A stretch of 64,000 bases of DNA, taken from the NCBI GenBank assembly GCA_009760855.2, contig WPIO01000067.1, positions 1,055,501 to 1,119,500 of the forward strand, given 5' to 3'. Source of the DNA: Cristatella mucedo. Taxonomy: Eukaryota; Bryozoa; Phylactolaemata; Cristatellidae. A model generated the notes under the pieces. It saw only the letters and a list, made by a program, of their open reading frames with translations. It searched no databases and was not told where the DNA came from. Both the position numbers and the translations under genes were made by a program. Below, in pieces: positions 12,558 to 23,784 of this stretch (the stretch's first letter is position 1; each line of letters begins with the position of its first letter).

Positions 12558-13090
12558 AAGTCTGGCTTCTTGCAGCTTCAAACGACTGCTAAAATGCAGG
12601 CTTGCTTTGACAGGGATACTGCATCTAAATTGGTCAACGCAGGTGTGATATCCCATCTCGACCTCTGTAACTTACCGCTTGCCAGTCTGCCGGCCTGTGC
12701 AATCAGACACTTACAGTTGGTGCAAACATCTGCAGCTAGGCTCGTCTGTCGTGAGCATCGTAGTTGTCACATCCGACACACCACTTCTTGCCGACCTGCA
12801 CTGGCTTCCAGTCAAATAACACATCGACTTCAAGGTTCCGGCAATCACTTTTTTTTAGGTCCCAATATTCTTTGGCTCCAGCCTAACTATCAGACCTACT
12901 CCTCCACCAGGCTAAGCATTGTACCACCAGCTTTTCTGCACCGTGAGTGACTGCCGTTACCGTCAATCACATTTGCATGCTGGCCATGGCTTGTCACCTC
13001 TAGCCATGTAATGCTCGCTGTCATTTTGAGTAGGCTGCCACTTAAATATTCGACGTGCTTCCTTTGCAGCATATGTAAAGTGTCCGCATG
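12558..13090 (+). pseudogene. LINE relic: RT C-terminal region and 3' tail
   Basis: The reading KMQACFDRDTASKLVNA and PACAIRHLQLVQTSAARLVC matches the thumb/C-terminal region of the RT at 30339-31484 (KIRACLDKDTTSKLVHA, PACAIRRLQQVKNSAARLVC). The 3' part (near 13050-13080) has the TTCCTTTGCAGCATATGTAAAG motif typical of the LINE tail. Frames are broken. Confidence 0.8.
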
Positions 13091-14165
13091 TAGTGAGCTG
13101 CTTGTGTGTCTATATTTATGCATATATTTATTTTTTTTATTTATATATAAATATAACAACAATATATACCAGTCTGTATATCTACAAGTTCAAAAACGCC
13201 AGCTTCAGCTGCTGACACTTCTGCCTACTTTTTACTCCGACGGAAAAATGCTGCCAATTTCTGTTCTCAGAGGTGTAGATTGCAGTTGCGCGTTGTAGCC
13301 ACACCCTCATCTGTACGAGACGGCATTGCGAGGACCTTTGCTGGCATTGAAAAGAGGTCAAGCGTGCGGTTGACCCTCTGCACTAATATCGATCGCATAT
13401 TAGGCGCCGAAAGCTCTTCGCCTATGGGCTGGGAGCAAGTGCTCGCGTCTCTTCGTGCCGCATCATCGCAGCTGCCACCTCAAGACGGACAACGGTCGAG
13501 TCAAGTCCCAGCAGGACAATGCACGGAATTCCTAATCTCGCTGCTACACGAGACGATTCTCGAAAGGCTTCGCGGCCAAGCCTAAGGCGCATGTCATCGC
13601 ACAAATTCCTTCCAATAACCGAGGCGGCCCCGCAGCTCTTACAGTGTGCCCCCACGGAATGCCCGCTAGCGAAATACTAGTGCAACGGATCGCTAAAGCT
13701 ATTTGACACGAATCTCGACGCTGCCTCCGAGTTTTTTGGCCTTGACTAAGACCTGGCCGATAGCGGCCTGATACTGCTCGACTACAGCCGACGCCACCTC
13801 GCCAGGCGGGCTTCTCCGAGTCTTCCGCCGATTGAGGACAAGGTCAATGAAGCTGATGCTGGACCGGACATTGCCGCTCCTTCCTTCATCCCTCAATTAT
13901 TTCAATTCCGTCTGCAGTCCACTCGGAGCAGCCATTGAATAGCTATAGCTGAGCTCCTTCAAAAGCAAGACACATTCGGCGACGACAATCCAACACGGAC
14001 GCATACTTCCTCGCACCAAGTCTTGCTTTCTGTGCATGGTTTCTCTAAATTTCTTCAGTACCACGTTACAGACGCTGTTCCTACCTCGCGCTAACTCAAA
14101 TTGAAAGATGATATAAAGGCGAACGTACTGAATTATGTGCGCACCTAGCATTGCTCAGCAATTGG
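13091..14165. other. Intergenic, no recognised gene
   Basis: AT-rich at the start, then a GC-balanced segment (13280-13900) with short open frames on both strands. None resembles a family I know. Confidence 0.4.
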
Positions 14166-14169
14166 ACAG

Positions 14170-14870
14170 TCTAAACCTCAAAAAATGGACTCGGCCAGCA
14201 TATCTCCCACAGCCCCTGTGCACCCAACCGGGAGTAATGTTCAAAAGTGACCTTCAGCTAGAATATCGCATAAGTTTCATAGTCGAGGTTACAGAATTTC
14301 GGCTGCTTGCTTGAAAACAAAATTTTGCCTGCTTGCACACACAAAGATACTGCAGCCAAGCAGGTTCACGAATTTGTCACATTACGACAATGCTAGCAAT
14401 TCATTATTTAAAATATAAAAAATATAATTCATTTATATAGCGCCCCAAGAGAACTTAATTTCTATTCAGGCGCTTCACATATGTCACCGGGACTTGAGCC
14501 CACGACCTCAGTCAGACCTTGATCGGGGCGAGCACCTTAACCGCTAGACCAAACCAGCTTCTAAAAGCCATGTCTGTCGTGAACGTCACAAGTGTCATAT
14601 TGAAACGCATCCCTCTGCCGGGCACCGAGTTCCGTCAATCTGCGCACTGACTTCAATGTTCTGTCACTCGCTTGTAGGTTCCTTCATTTTTCTATTCCGA
14701 CCTACTGCAGGAAACACTTTCTCGTCAGGCTTCCCATCATGCCACCAGCTTTTCCGACTCAATTCGTTTATCTGTGCCTCTAACTAACCTTGAGAGTTCT
14801 TTAGGCCGTGTCTTCAGTTCGCATGCTTCCAAAGCCTGGAGCTCACATCTGGCTGGTGTCACAACCATAC
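14170..14870 (+). pseudogene. LINE relic split by a SINE
   Basis: Before the SINE, GVMFKSDLQLEYRIS corresponds to the GVMFQSDLSLDSHIS stretch of the better LINE copy, followed by the K-D-T-A-A-K-Q-V-H-E-F-V stretch. After it (about 14660-14870) comes the end of the RT ORF with S-K-A-W. A minus-strand SINE-A lies between. Confidence 0.65.
14409..14562 (-). mobile_element. SINE-A copy, tRNA-derived
   Basis: On the minus strand: A box TGGTCTAGCGGTTAAGGTG, B box GGGCTCAAGTCCCGG, then GCGCCTGAATAGAAATTAAG and GTTCTCTTGGGGCGCTATA, the LINE-type tail hairpin, and an AT-rich end. It is a tRNA-derived head with a LINE-derived tail. It is not a functional tRNA, since no acceptor stem closes. Confidence 0.85.
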
Positions 14871-14883
14871 CCGGACTCGGATA

Positions 14884-15022
14884 ACGCTTGGCTCAGTGGT
14901 TACGGTGCTCGCCCCGATCAAGGTCTGGCCGAGGTCGTGGGCTCGAGTCCCGGCGGCATATGTGAAGCGCCTGACTAGAGATTAAGATTTCTTATGGCGC
15001 TAAATCAATAGATTATAATAAA
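14884..15022 (+). mobile_element. SINE-A copy, tRNA-derived
   Basis: A box TGGCTCAGTGGTTACGGTG, B box GGGCTCGAGTCCCGG, tail GAAGCGCCTGACTAGAGATT with closing GGCGCTAAATCAAT and an AT-rich end. The middle block CTCGCCCCGATCAAGGTCTG is shared with the 14409-14562 copy. Confidence 0.87.
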
Positions 15023-16125
15023 AAGGGGCGCTTAAAATCCACAGCGTTTACTTCATCCACTCAAATTCTCATTTGTTTTCTTATGAGTGTTGACAGTCGC
15101 TGCCAATGTCTACGATTCCTTGCCAGTCAGCGTAGAAGAGTGCCTAAGAAGAGATATTAATCTCTCAGAGGCTTCGTGCGCATTTTCTCACTGATATAAC
15201 TGTAGTTTCTTAGGCTATAGCAGCCCACAGCATAGAATGAACTCGAAGCGGCGAACCTATCTCTTTCGTAAGCCGCGGTGGCAAGAACGCGTCGCGACGC
15301 GTATCCGTTGACCCTTCTGCTGGCGGTGTGGTTTTATTTAATTGATGACACTGCCCCTGATCGCTGTACGAGTGGGCTGTGACACTCGATGTGGTAAGCA
15401 GCCGGGCCGTGCGATTACTGGTTGTTTTGCCAAGGGAGTCCGGTGGGTGAAAGGGGCGAGGAGAGTTGTGCTTCGCCCTGCTCCGTGTGGAGGTGGAATA
15501 AACTGGTGGTGTTGCACGTCGGCTAGCGTTCTGTGCCATTCGCGATGATAATTCAGACTACAGGCGGCTCAGCCGGCAGGCCAGCAGGACCATCCGCCGT
15601 TCTGTCTCCTGCTGCTTTCGCTACAGGACGCGCGGCCAGGTCACTCGCGACAGAGCCCTTCCTTGTTCAGCGCTGCCAAGCAAGCGCAGCGCTTCGGGCT
15701 TCCGGCGTCTGCCCGGAAGCTCGGCTCTCGGCAGATATGCGCCCCTCCCCTTCGTCCAGTGCACTACTGCGAAATGCGAGAGCAACAACGTCCGCCACGC
15801 TAGGAATCAATGTGCACAAGATCGTCTCGTTTTCAAGATGGCCCCGTACTTTCTCGATCTCTTCATGAGATGCGCAAGTATGCGCCGCTATCCTTTGGAC
15901 TCGGGATGATATGATCTGGCCGCTCAGCAGGCCTCTCCGACCGCCGCTGCCGCTCCAGTCCTCTCAGTCAAGCTCCGATAATTGCAGCCGCACCGCCTAC
16001 CCAGGTGGTGAATTTGCTGCTAGCAGCAGCGACGGCGAATAAAGGGGCGCGACTGCATGCAGGTGGGCCCTTCACAGAATCGCTGGAAATCGCCGAGATC
16101 AAACGCAGCTCGTTCAGCGAGAGCG
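15023..16125. other. GC-rich intergenic segment
   Basis: Short open frames on both strands (15210-15870), none recognisable. The segment may be an eroded element or an unseen exon. Confidence 0.35.
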
Positions 16126-16130
16126 CTTGT

Positions 16131-16164
16131 GCGCTTCGCGTGCTTACCTAAGCACGCGAAGCGC
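16131..16164. repeat. Perfect 16-bp inverted repeat, 2-nt spacer
   Basis: Arms GCGCTTCGCGTGCTTA and TAAGCACGCGAAGCGC flank CC. On the minus strand the centre reads CTTAGGTAAGC, a consensus 5' splice site. No exon is recognised here. Confidence 0.9.
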
Positions 16165-16284
16165 TCGCACTTATCGTAATACCTCGATCGCTGCTTCTCT
16201 TGCAGCGCCCCGCGCGAAGCACCTGCCTATAGAGATCGGGTGGTTCTCTTTTGGTGCTACGCAAAAGGCTTACGATTGCAGCTG

Positions 16285-16630
16285 CTTCCAACGCACCTAT
16301 TTAGGACAGCATTTAGTGGGTCCCTGTGATTCGTCCTTCACGTGCTTATGCGTGCTGACAGTGTGCATGCTGTCACTAACCATATTTGCATGCTGACCCT
16401 GTGCATGTCACCCCTAACCATGTTATTCATGTTGTTTTTTATCAAGTTTGTTTATCATATTGCTATTATTATATTATTATTATTACTATTTATTATCATA
16501 TTACTCACCTTTCAATTGCATTTCCCTTTGCAGCAAATGTAAAGCGCCTAGAAAGAGATTGAGTTATCTGAGGGCGCTTTATCAAGTGCACTATTGTTAT
16601 TATTTTTATTATTACTATTATTACTCGCTG
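16285..16630 (+). mobile_element. LINE 3'-end copy (5' truncated)
   Basis: Begins near CACCTATTTAGGACAGCA, runs through TTTGCATGCTGACCCTGTGC, and ends with AAAGCGCCTAGAAAGAGATT, a hairpin closed by GGGCGCTTTATCAAGTGCA, and a (TTA)n tail. Confidence 0.88.
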
Positions 16631-17756
16631 CTTGCCAAAAAAACGGCAAGCTCGCTAGTCAGCATCTAACGCTCGCCCCGCCTAGCATTCCGATCTGGCC
16701 GGCTCGAAAACGCACAGCGCACCCACTTGTTCTGCCAGCTAGCTCCATCTAAGTTTAGTCGCGCCGACTATAAAGCAACTGTTCGCAAAATGCTGCGTGA
16801 ATACACAAGCGCCCTTTCGTTCGCGTCCAGACTCATACTCACCAGATGCTCGGCGACACTTCGTCCCGAAAAAGACGCTTTCCGGCATCGTTAAGCAACG
16901 TGCTGAACCGTCTGCAAGAGCTGATAGCCCGGCAAACGCATTCGATTTTTCTTGATACGATACTGGGAGAATTTTGTTTTCGGCAACGCTTCCATTGTGG
17001 ACCTTCGTAGGATGCCGGAATGACTTAAACATTTCACAACTAGCGCAAGAGAAAACTCATTCAACTGGATAATGATAACAAATTTATATTCATTACATTT
17101 AATAAATACGATTGATAATTTAATACTTTCAAAGAATTCATTACTGTATGCTCTCGCTCTCAAGAATTAAACTTTTACAGAGCGAGACGTAGCTCACACA
17201 AACTATTGGGAAAATCCTGCGTTTCAGAAACACTGAATGCTGACCGGTGGTTACTAGCCCTCACTTTAGTTATTTGAGCTGGCCGATGAGTCCGTGAAGG
17301 CCACTGCAACTGTTGACGGCAAGTAAAGGCGTCGAAAATAGCTCCAGGGATTCACGCCGGCTAATTCGAGGTCGACTGGTGGACACACCACAGTTTGACG
17401 CTTTATCTTCGGCAACTGGCTGATGACCACTGGCGACCATAGCTACGACGAAATTCCTGAGACTAAAAAAGGGTGCTCTGACGGCGAATCGGAAGTGAGC
17501 GAGGGGGAGGTGTGAAGCGAACGCCGAGCGCTTTCGGAAATAAAACTCTCGCGAGCAATTGGCGATTGGCCTGTGCGCAAGGCGAGGTCAAAGGCCTCAA
17601 GCGTCCCGCATAAGGACGGCGAGCCGGGGCGGACGCTCCTCCGTCGGCGTCCTAAAGCGGCCCAGCACCGGGACACGTGGCCGTCCCGCTGGTGTACCAG
17701 CCCCGCTGAGACACGCGCCATGTATGCAGCTTCCTGCGTCGATTCGGGAACGCGGT

Positions 17757-17798
17757 CGAGGCTACGCTTCCGGTCGAGGCTACGCTTCCGGTCGAGGC
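17757..17798. repeat. Minisatellite, 18-bp unit
   Basis: The unit CGAGGCTACGCTTCCGGT occurs twice perfectly, with a third partial copy. Confidence 0.85.
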
Positions 17799-17875
17799 CG
17801 CGCATCGAGTTTGCAGCAAACCTCCGCCGCACCTTGCAACGCTCGGCTGACACACGCTCTCGACCCATCTAGCCG

Positions 17876-17944
17876 TCACCCGGCCTAGTATTGCAGCCAT
17901 CATCTGGCCTAGTGTTGCAGCCGTCATCCGGCCTAGTATTGCAA
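17876..17944. repeat. Minisatellite, ~27-bp unit, three copies
   Basis: Three near-copies of GGCCTAGTATTGCAGCCATC with short spacers. Confidence 0.85.
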
Positions 17945-18774
17945 CTTGGGCTAAGCGCCTATTGTGTGCCTCCTTTTAAATTTTCGCTGGGAGTCACGCA
18001 CGGATCAAGACGGCTCAGGTAGATGCCGTTTATTAAGGAGCTGCGGAACCGGGCCGCACGGTCACCACGCCGGGTTAGAAGCAGCTGCTGCAAGTGGATC
18101 CGCTGTTCTCTTTTGGGCGGCTTCCGCCGGAGTGGCGCGCTGCCGCAGTACCAACGCGGACCCAACACCTCCGCCGTCGTGGAAGGTCACGTACACTTCA
18201 TATACTAGCGATTCGTGGCAACACGATCACTGAGCGGCCCTTATGTCCAGATGAAGGACTGGCATAGCCTGGCAGGAAGCGAAAGGGTGTGACGAAAGGA
18301 TGTGACATGTCCAAGAGAAGAGACGCCACAGTTGTATTTGTTTTAACTCGTAGCAGACCGCTGCACCGCTGCCACCGCGAGTGCTGAGCTCAGCCGGGGG
18401 CCAATTACTTGCACTGCAGCTGTCCAAAGTCTTTGCTAAAAAAAAAAACTTCAGTCTGCGGACGATCCGACTATTTCATCGCATTTGATGTAAACGTGCT
18501 GAAGCGGCTTCTGCTCTCGGGTCCCTCCGCCGCAAAAAACGGCTTGCAGCTAACGCGCACATGTGCGCATGCGCAAAAGGGGCGTCACGTCAGTGCAGGC
18601 GTGCGACCGGCACTGGCGGAGCTGGCGCCTCGGTGCGCTTCTGATTAGCCAGCTCCGACAGCGTGGCCAGCGACTCAGTGCCAGCTCCGACAGCGTGAAG
18701 GAATGCCACACGTACAAGAATGCTGACGGCAGCAGCAGCGCGCGGCAGTGACGAAGAGCGCCCTTTAACGTCGC

Positions 18775-19450
18775 GTGGCAACTCTGCGTCGTCAGTGTAG
18801 CGCCGCTGAGCTACGCATTGCAGACCCACGGACGGCCTCTGGCTGCCGCCTTTGCCGCACAGAGGCAGAGACCGTCTGCCACGCTCTAAGCCACTGCCGG
18901 CCGATGCTGCAAGCAATAACGGCTCGCCACAATCTCCTTCTGGGTAGCCTAATCGGGGCTCTACCGGCCACCGAGCGCTCTCCAGCCTCTCGGCAGGTCA
19001 TGCCTTCCCGCTCGCCGGTGGTCCGGCTCTCAAACCGGACCTGGTAATCGACAGCGGCGGCACCGACGCGGTCATGGTCGGTCGACGTCATAATGCCGTT
19101 TGACGGCAGCGATGATGCCCTGGTGGAGGCTGTCCGGAAAAGGTTGACAACCACGGGGCCGTAGCATGGTCTCTCATGACCGCTGGCTACCGGACAGCAG
19201 TGGTGAGTGACCCTTGGCGGTCGGAGTCCTACGCAGCTGGTGGCCATATAATGAAGTCTGCCTGGCGGACCTCGGCATTGCACGCGAAACGGACGGCATT
19301 GCTACGGCTGTGCGTCTCGGATGCCATTTCTGGGTCGGAAGGCCGTGCGGCCCCTGTTCCCGAGCCGGCAGTCGCGGATGGGCGCCGCGGCCACGGCTAG
19401 GCACGGCTCCTGCGGCCAAGGTACCGTTATATATTCTCATAACTCAATAA
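18775..19450 (+). pseudogene. Relic of an RLE-type LINE (R2/NeSL-like), C-terminal end
   Basis: The frame at 18775 reads CRLCRTEAETVCHALSHC then ITARHN, the CCHC knuckle and R-H-N found after the RT in R2/NeSL/R4-type LINEs. Next comes LKPDLVI, and after a frame shift VDVIMPFDGSDDALVEAVRK, the P-D...D restriction-like endonuclease core. A later frame gives LLRLCVSDAISGS, like the L-x-V-S-D-x-I segment near the end of such ORFs. AATAAA follows at about 19447. Frames are broken, so it is dead. It differs from the other LINE in this window. Confidence 0.7.
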
Positions 19451-20590
19451 ACGAAGCACGACCTCAGACGGCTATTTATTTGCAGCGAGAGCCGTGGCGG
19501 CGCGCTACCCACTAGTTCGAGGCACAACTGACTGGCTAATACTTCAGATTGCATGCAACACATTCGAAGCTATACAAACGGTTCCTATTTACACCTGTAA
19601 TAATCTCGAGTTTTTAGTTGAACCATTAATTAGTGCTTGTCTACTCTTGACGTTGCATTTACATTTACATCTTTAACAATTTATCTGTAGGTGGGACATA
19701 GCGTTACAGCGATGGCGAGTGACAAAAAATGGAAGCTGAGATAATTTGCTAATTTGCACATTTAACTGCCACACGCGCTCTCGTAGTTGAAATGAAACAC
19801 TGAAAAGGTAGAACTTCACATGACTGTGAACTTGAAAAAATTCGTTCAAAGGGTGATCATAACATTCCAGCAGCTTGCGCGGGCCGCTGCGGCGCAGTGC
19901 CGCTCGGTGGCGCTGCGACGCGCCCTGCCGACGGAAGCCGCTATTCCGCCTCTTGCGCCAGCGCGCTGCATCTCTGATGGCGTTTATTTTGTAGGCGACT
20001 GGGCAAGAGCGATTTGCGCCCGTTCGATGATGCGCGCCTGGCCAGGCAGCGGCCCAGTCACTCCGTTTGTGCGGTTAGCACTTCGCATCGATGGCGGTGC
20101 CTCGGCTATCAGTTTCTAAGCGACCGGTCCGGTTCGCAGAAGCGTGTCAGGCTGTGAGTCTTTTTCCGAGGAATCCTAAATGCGCGGCTGCGCCAGCTAC
20201 GGTCTCGCACGGCGGCTCCTGCTGCGGAGCCACGTGTGCTTGACCGCGTTGAAAAAAATTCAATCGCCACTGCCCGCCGCCGGTTACCTATCCGCTCGAC
20301 GACGGCTATTACGCCGCCGCCCGCGAGAGCTACCCCCTCGCCCCGCCCCGCCGCCGGGTACCGCGGGTTGCCCGCCGCAGGATCGCGCTCTATCCGTTCA
20401 CTCGCTCTCATCTATTTTTTTCTTTCCATCCCGCCACCTGTCCGTCCGTGTTAAAGAGTGACGGGCTTTAAATTGTAGCTGCACGACGGAGCATCGATAT
20501 GCGCTGCCATGGTACAGCAGCCATATTGCGGCCGCCCCGGCGAATTACAACGTGTTGGAATCGGTCGTGCAATGCGCAATACTTTGTATT
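19451..20590. other. GC-rich intergenic segment
   Basis: 19860-20460 is strongly GC- and CpG-rich with open frames on several strands. No domain recognised. It could be a CpG-rich regulatory region or an old element. Confidence 0.35.
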
Positions 20591-20596
20591 AATGTG

Positions 20597-20665
20597 TAAT
20601 ATATTATACAATATATATATATATTTATATATATATTATATATAACATATGTATATATTACCTAA
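20597..20665. repeat. AT-rich (TA)n-like tract
   Basis: Runs of ATATAT and TTATATATA over about 70 bp. Confidence 0.85.
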
Positions 20666-20764
20666 TAGTGTAATATTGAATATGTAATACTTTGTCGGTT
20701 GTGTTCTGGTCTCTGGGCCCGAAGTTTGTTGCAACAGCCTGCAACAAACATAGGGGTTTTATTG

Positions 20765-21030
20765 ATGAGGATGACGTCACAACCAAGCGGGTACATGAAT
20801 TTATCAAATTCAGCATCGATTAGCATGTAGCTCACTGCTTGAAGGTCTTCCTGACTATCTGCACAAGACCATTGCGGTTGGTGCAAAAATTGGTTGCTAA
20901 GCAAGTGGTTACTAAGCATGTCTGCCGCGAACAGGATGACTGTCAACTTAAACCACTTTTCACCCATCATCTTCGGCTCCCCATTAAACGTGTGTTTGCG
21001 GTCTTTTAGGTCTAAATTTTACAATCAGAC
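20765..21030 (+). pseudogene. LINE RT C-terminal relic
   Basis: Reads TTKRVHEFIKFSID then VCREQDD, and LFTHHLRLPIKRVFAVF, matching TSKLVHAFVTSRLD, VCCERRS and LLADLHWLPVKQRIDFKV of the copy at 30339. It contains stops. Confidence 0.65.
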
Positions 21031-21888
21031 TTGACTGTGGAGCTGATGTGGTCAGCTACGCTATGTCATTTTGAAAGGTGGAAATCGCCGATTTCACGCC
21101 GACGAGAGAGGCAATTGTGGAGTGGGTTGAGCGCTTTGAAACCGCATGCGAGGACGTGACTGCAAGCGTCAAACATTTTCCAGCGTCCTAGGGAGATGGT
21201 GAGGCCGTGACCACGTGACTGTGCAAGAACCACGAGCGGCACGTGCTCGAAAGGATCCTCCTGGGCGCTCTCGCCCAATAAGGGCGGGGCGGCGGCGACG
21301 ACCCTGTGACCTGACCCCTCTTTCCTCAGCATTGATCAGCCACTTCGCGCGCCGACGTCGAACCCGAACGAACCTTTCTGACTGCGACTTGAAGCGACTG
21401 CTCGGGTACATCCGGCACGAGTCACTTGCCGGATACAGACGGGGGGGGCGGCTCTTGCACCACTATTTCTCGAATTACAACAGCGCACGGAGTAGCGGCC
21501 GAGACCGATGCTTCGCGGAACTGCACCACTGCGGGCGGTTGCTCTAAAACGAGTCATTGCTTTGAAGGATACTCCTCGTGTCGCTTTCAAGCTACCTGAG
21601 CAGCCCTTGAGCAAATCGAACCGCCGAACTTGATCTTTGCAGACGCTCCGCGCCCCTGTCGGGCTGCCTACGAGCCAAGATCGCGTGACCTAAGAACAAG
21701 AAGTGACTGTAACACGCACTTCGAAGTGGATCATTGAATGATCGGATTTCTGGTTGATTTGCAGAGACGACTTGATATGGATTGCGATGCAGTGACCTGG
21801 AGCATTGGATGAGTCAATTCTGGGACAGTGCATGAGAAAACGCGTCTAAGTTCTTAAAATTTTGTGATTACGCTTTAAACCATTCCAG
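21031..21888. other. Intergenic, no recognised gene
   Basis: GC-rich at 21200-21600 with opposing open frames. None is recognisable. Confidence 0.4.
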
Positions 21889-22477
21889 TATGGTTTTTAG
21901 AGCTAATCACTCCACCAAGTCAGGAATGCTTCGAGTGAACAACGAACTTGTTGGGAACGCAGAATTAGGTAGAGTCTCTCTGCTTTTTTTTCTCAATCTT
22001 TCGGTAGCTTTTGGTACTATCAATCACCAAGTCCTTTTTGAGTGCCTCTCATCTCGCCTTGGCATCACTGGCACTGCACTGCAATGATTCAGGGCCTGTC
22101 GCAGTAGGTGACTCCAGAGTCATGATGTGAATGAACACAAATCATCGGATGAACCTCTGAAGAATAGGTACCACCAGATTCTGTGCTTGGTCTCGTTCTT
22201 TTAAAGGTTATACGCTCCCTCTTGCCGATATGATTGCCAGACAAAATCTAGGCTTCAACCTCTATGCAGATAACACTTGGCTGTATCTTGCTTTGATGCC
22301 TCCCAGCCTTCCAGCAAGTCAAATTCTCTCAACTCCCTTGCTGCATGTATTGATGATATCCACACATGGATGGTAGAACACTTTTTTTAATTGAATGACG
22401 ATAAAACATACTCACTATGAACAAACCAAGTGTGATTCATAAAATAAAAACTTAACGCTCAAAATCGGCTCTGTATA

Positions 22478-22628
22478 CACTAGGTAAGGTGGTTGCTTTC
22501 CACGACCTCGGGATCGAAGTTTAGTGCTCAAATCTTGCGGTGGGCGATCCTTTATCACCGCTGTAAGCTATTATGATAGCCGTAAAGGCCCTTCTGTCGC
22601 TATTCAAAAGAGGCTGTTAGATCAGCTA
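22478..22628 (+). mobile_element. SINE-B copy
   Basis: Shares GGTAAGGTGGTTGCTTTCCA, the block GGTGGGCGATCCTTTATCA and the end GTTAGATCAGCTAGTATTTA with the copy at 51724-51888. The B box is decayed here. Confidence 0.7.
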
Positions 22629-22704
22629 GTATTTATTATGTATTTATCATGCACATCTCCTGTTGCATCTGCACAAAATCTAGGTGTCCTGTTCCAAAGT
22701 GACC

Positions 22705-22978
22705 TTTCATTTAGGACAGCATTTAGTGGGGGGTCCCTGTGATTCGTCCTTGATGTGCTTATGCGTGCTGACACTGTGCATGCTGCCACTAACCACATTT
22801 GCATGCTGACCCTGTGCATGTCACCCCTAACCATATTATTCATTTCGTTTGTTTTTCAAGCATGATTTTACTTTCCATTCAGTTGCATTTCACTTTACAG
22901 CAAATGTAAAGCGCCTAGAGAGAGATTAAGTTCTCTGAGAGCGCTTTATCAAGTGAATTATTATTATTATTATTATTA
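22705..22978 (+). mobile_element. LINE 3'-end copy nested in a LINE
   Basis: Starts ATTTAGGACAGCATTTAGTG and ends with the hairpin AAAGCGCCTAGAGAGAGATT...GAGAGCGCTTT and a (TTA)n tail. It splits an older LINE at GVLFQSDLS. Confidence 0.88.
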
Positions 22979-23784
22979 GATGGCCAAAAAAGCTCCACAG
23001 TCAAGTCTGCCTACTTGCAGCAACATAGCATTGCCAAAATTTGGACTTGCCTAGACAGGGATACCACATCTAAATTGGTCCGTGCATTTGTGAAATTCCG
23101 TCTCGATTTCTGAAAATCACTGCTTACTGATCTACAGGCCTGTGTAATAAGGTGCTTACAGTTGGTGTAAGACTCTGCAGCTAGGCTTGTCAATCGTATT
23201 CGTCGCAGTTGCTACATCACACCACTTCCTACCGACCTGCACCGCCCCCCCCAATCAAGCAGTGCATCGACTTCAAGCTTCTCTCACTTACTTATCAATT
23301 CCTTCACTCTTTGGCTTTATCTTACCTATCAGATCTACTCCCCAACTGGCTAGGCCATATCAAAGGTTTTTCTAAATCAAATCATCTAGCTACACCTCGT
23401 AAGATTCTCAAATCCTTTGGAGAGCGTACCTTCAGTTCGTATGCTCCCAGAGCATGGAACCCCCGGCTGACGCCAATACATTCCCTGACTTGACGACATT
23501 TAAAAAGAGCATAAACCCCATCTATTCATCACAGTATTTAATGGGTCCATGTGATTCGTCTTTTGTATGCCTATGTGTGCCGACAGTGTTTATGCTGCCA
23601 CTGAGCATTTTATCATGCTGACCCTATACATTTCACCTCTAACTTGGTTATGCTGGTTGAAACTGAGCATGCTACCACGAACCACTCGACCATGCTTCCT
23701 TTACGGCATATGTAGAGTACCTAGATAAGATTACGGATTAAGGTCTCTGTGGGCGATATATAAATGTATTTTTATTATTATCAG

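Larger units (their letters stand above)
16631..18560. other. Intergenic, GC-rich in 17450-18200
   Basis: No family recognised. It holds two short tandem repeats (17757-17798, 17876-17944) and open frames on both strands that look like GC-driven shadows. Confidence 0.4.
21889..23784 (+). pseudogene. LINE relic with nested insertions
   Basis: VFRANHSTKSGMLRVNNELV and INHQVLFECLSSRLGITGTA begin an RT like the 30339 copy; the catalytic motif reads YADN. It is interrupted by a SINE-B (22478-22628) and, after SAQNLGVLFQSDLS, by a second LINE tail (22705-22978). It resumes with the RT thumb and ends near 23784 in a degenerate tail plus TTATTATTA. Many stops. Confidence 0.8.

Noticed and set aside
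14409-15022. Two possible tRNA genes (A and B boxes present)
   Set aside because: No closed acceptor stem or proper anticodon loop; both continue into the LINE-type hairpin tail and are SINEs.
15210-15868. Candidate coding ORFs on both strands
   Set aside because: Low complexity and GC-driven; no family resemblance.
17443-17888. Overlapping open frames on both strands in a GC-rich stretch
   Set aside because: No domain or splice pattern; the internal minisatellite explains the repeated residues.
17757-17944. Possible CRISPR-like repeat arrays
   Set aside because: Units adjoin without unique spacers and are eukaryotic minisatellites.
19820-20461. GC-rich open frames that could be an exon
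   Set aside because: No recognisable domain, frames open on several strands at once, no supporting splice sites found.
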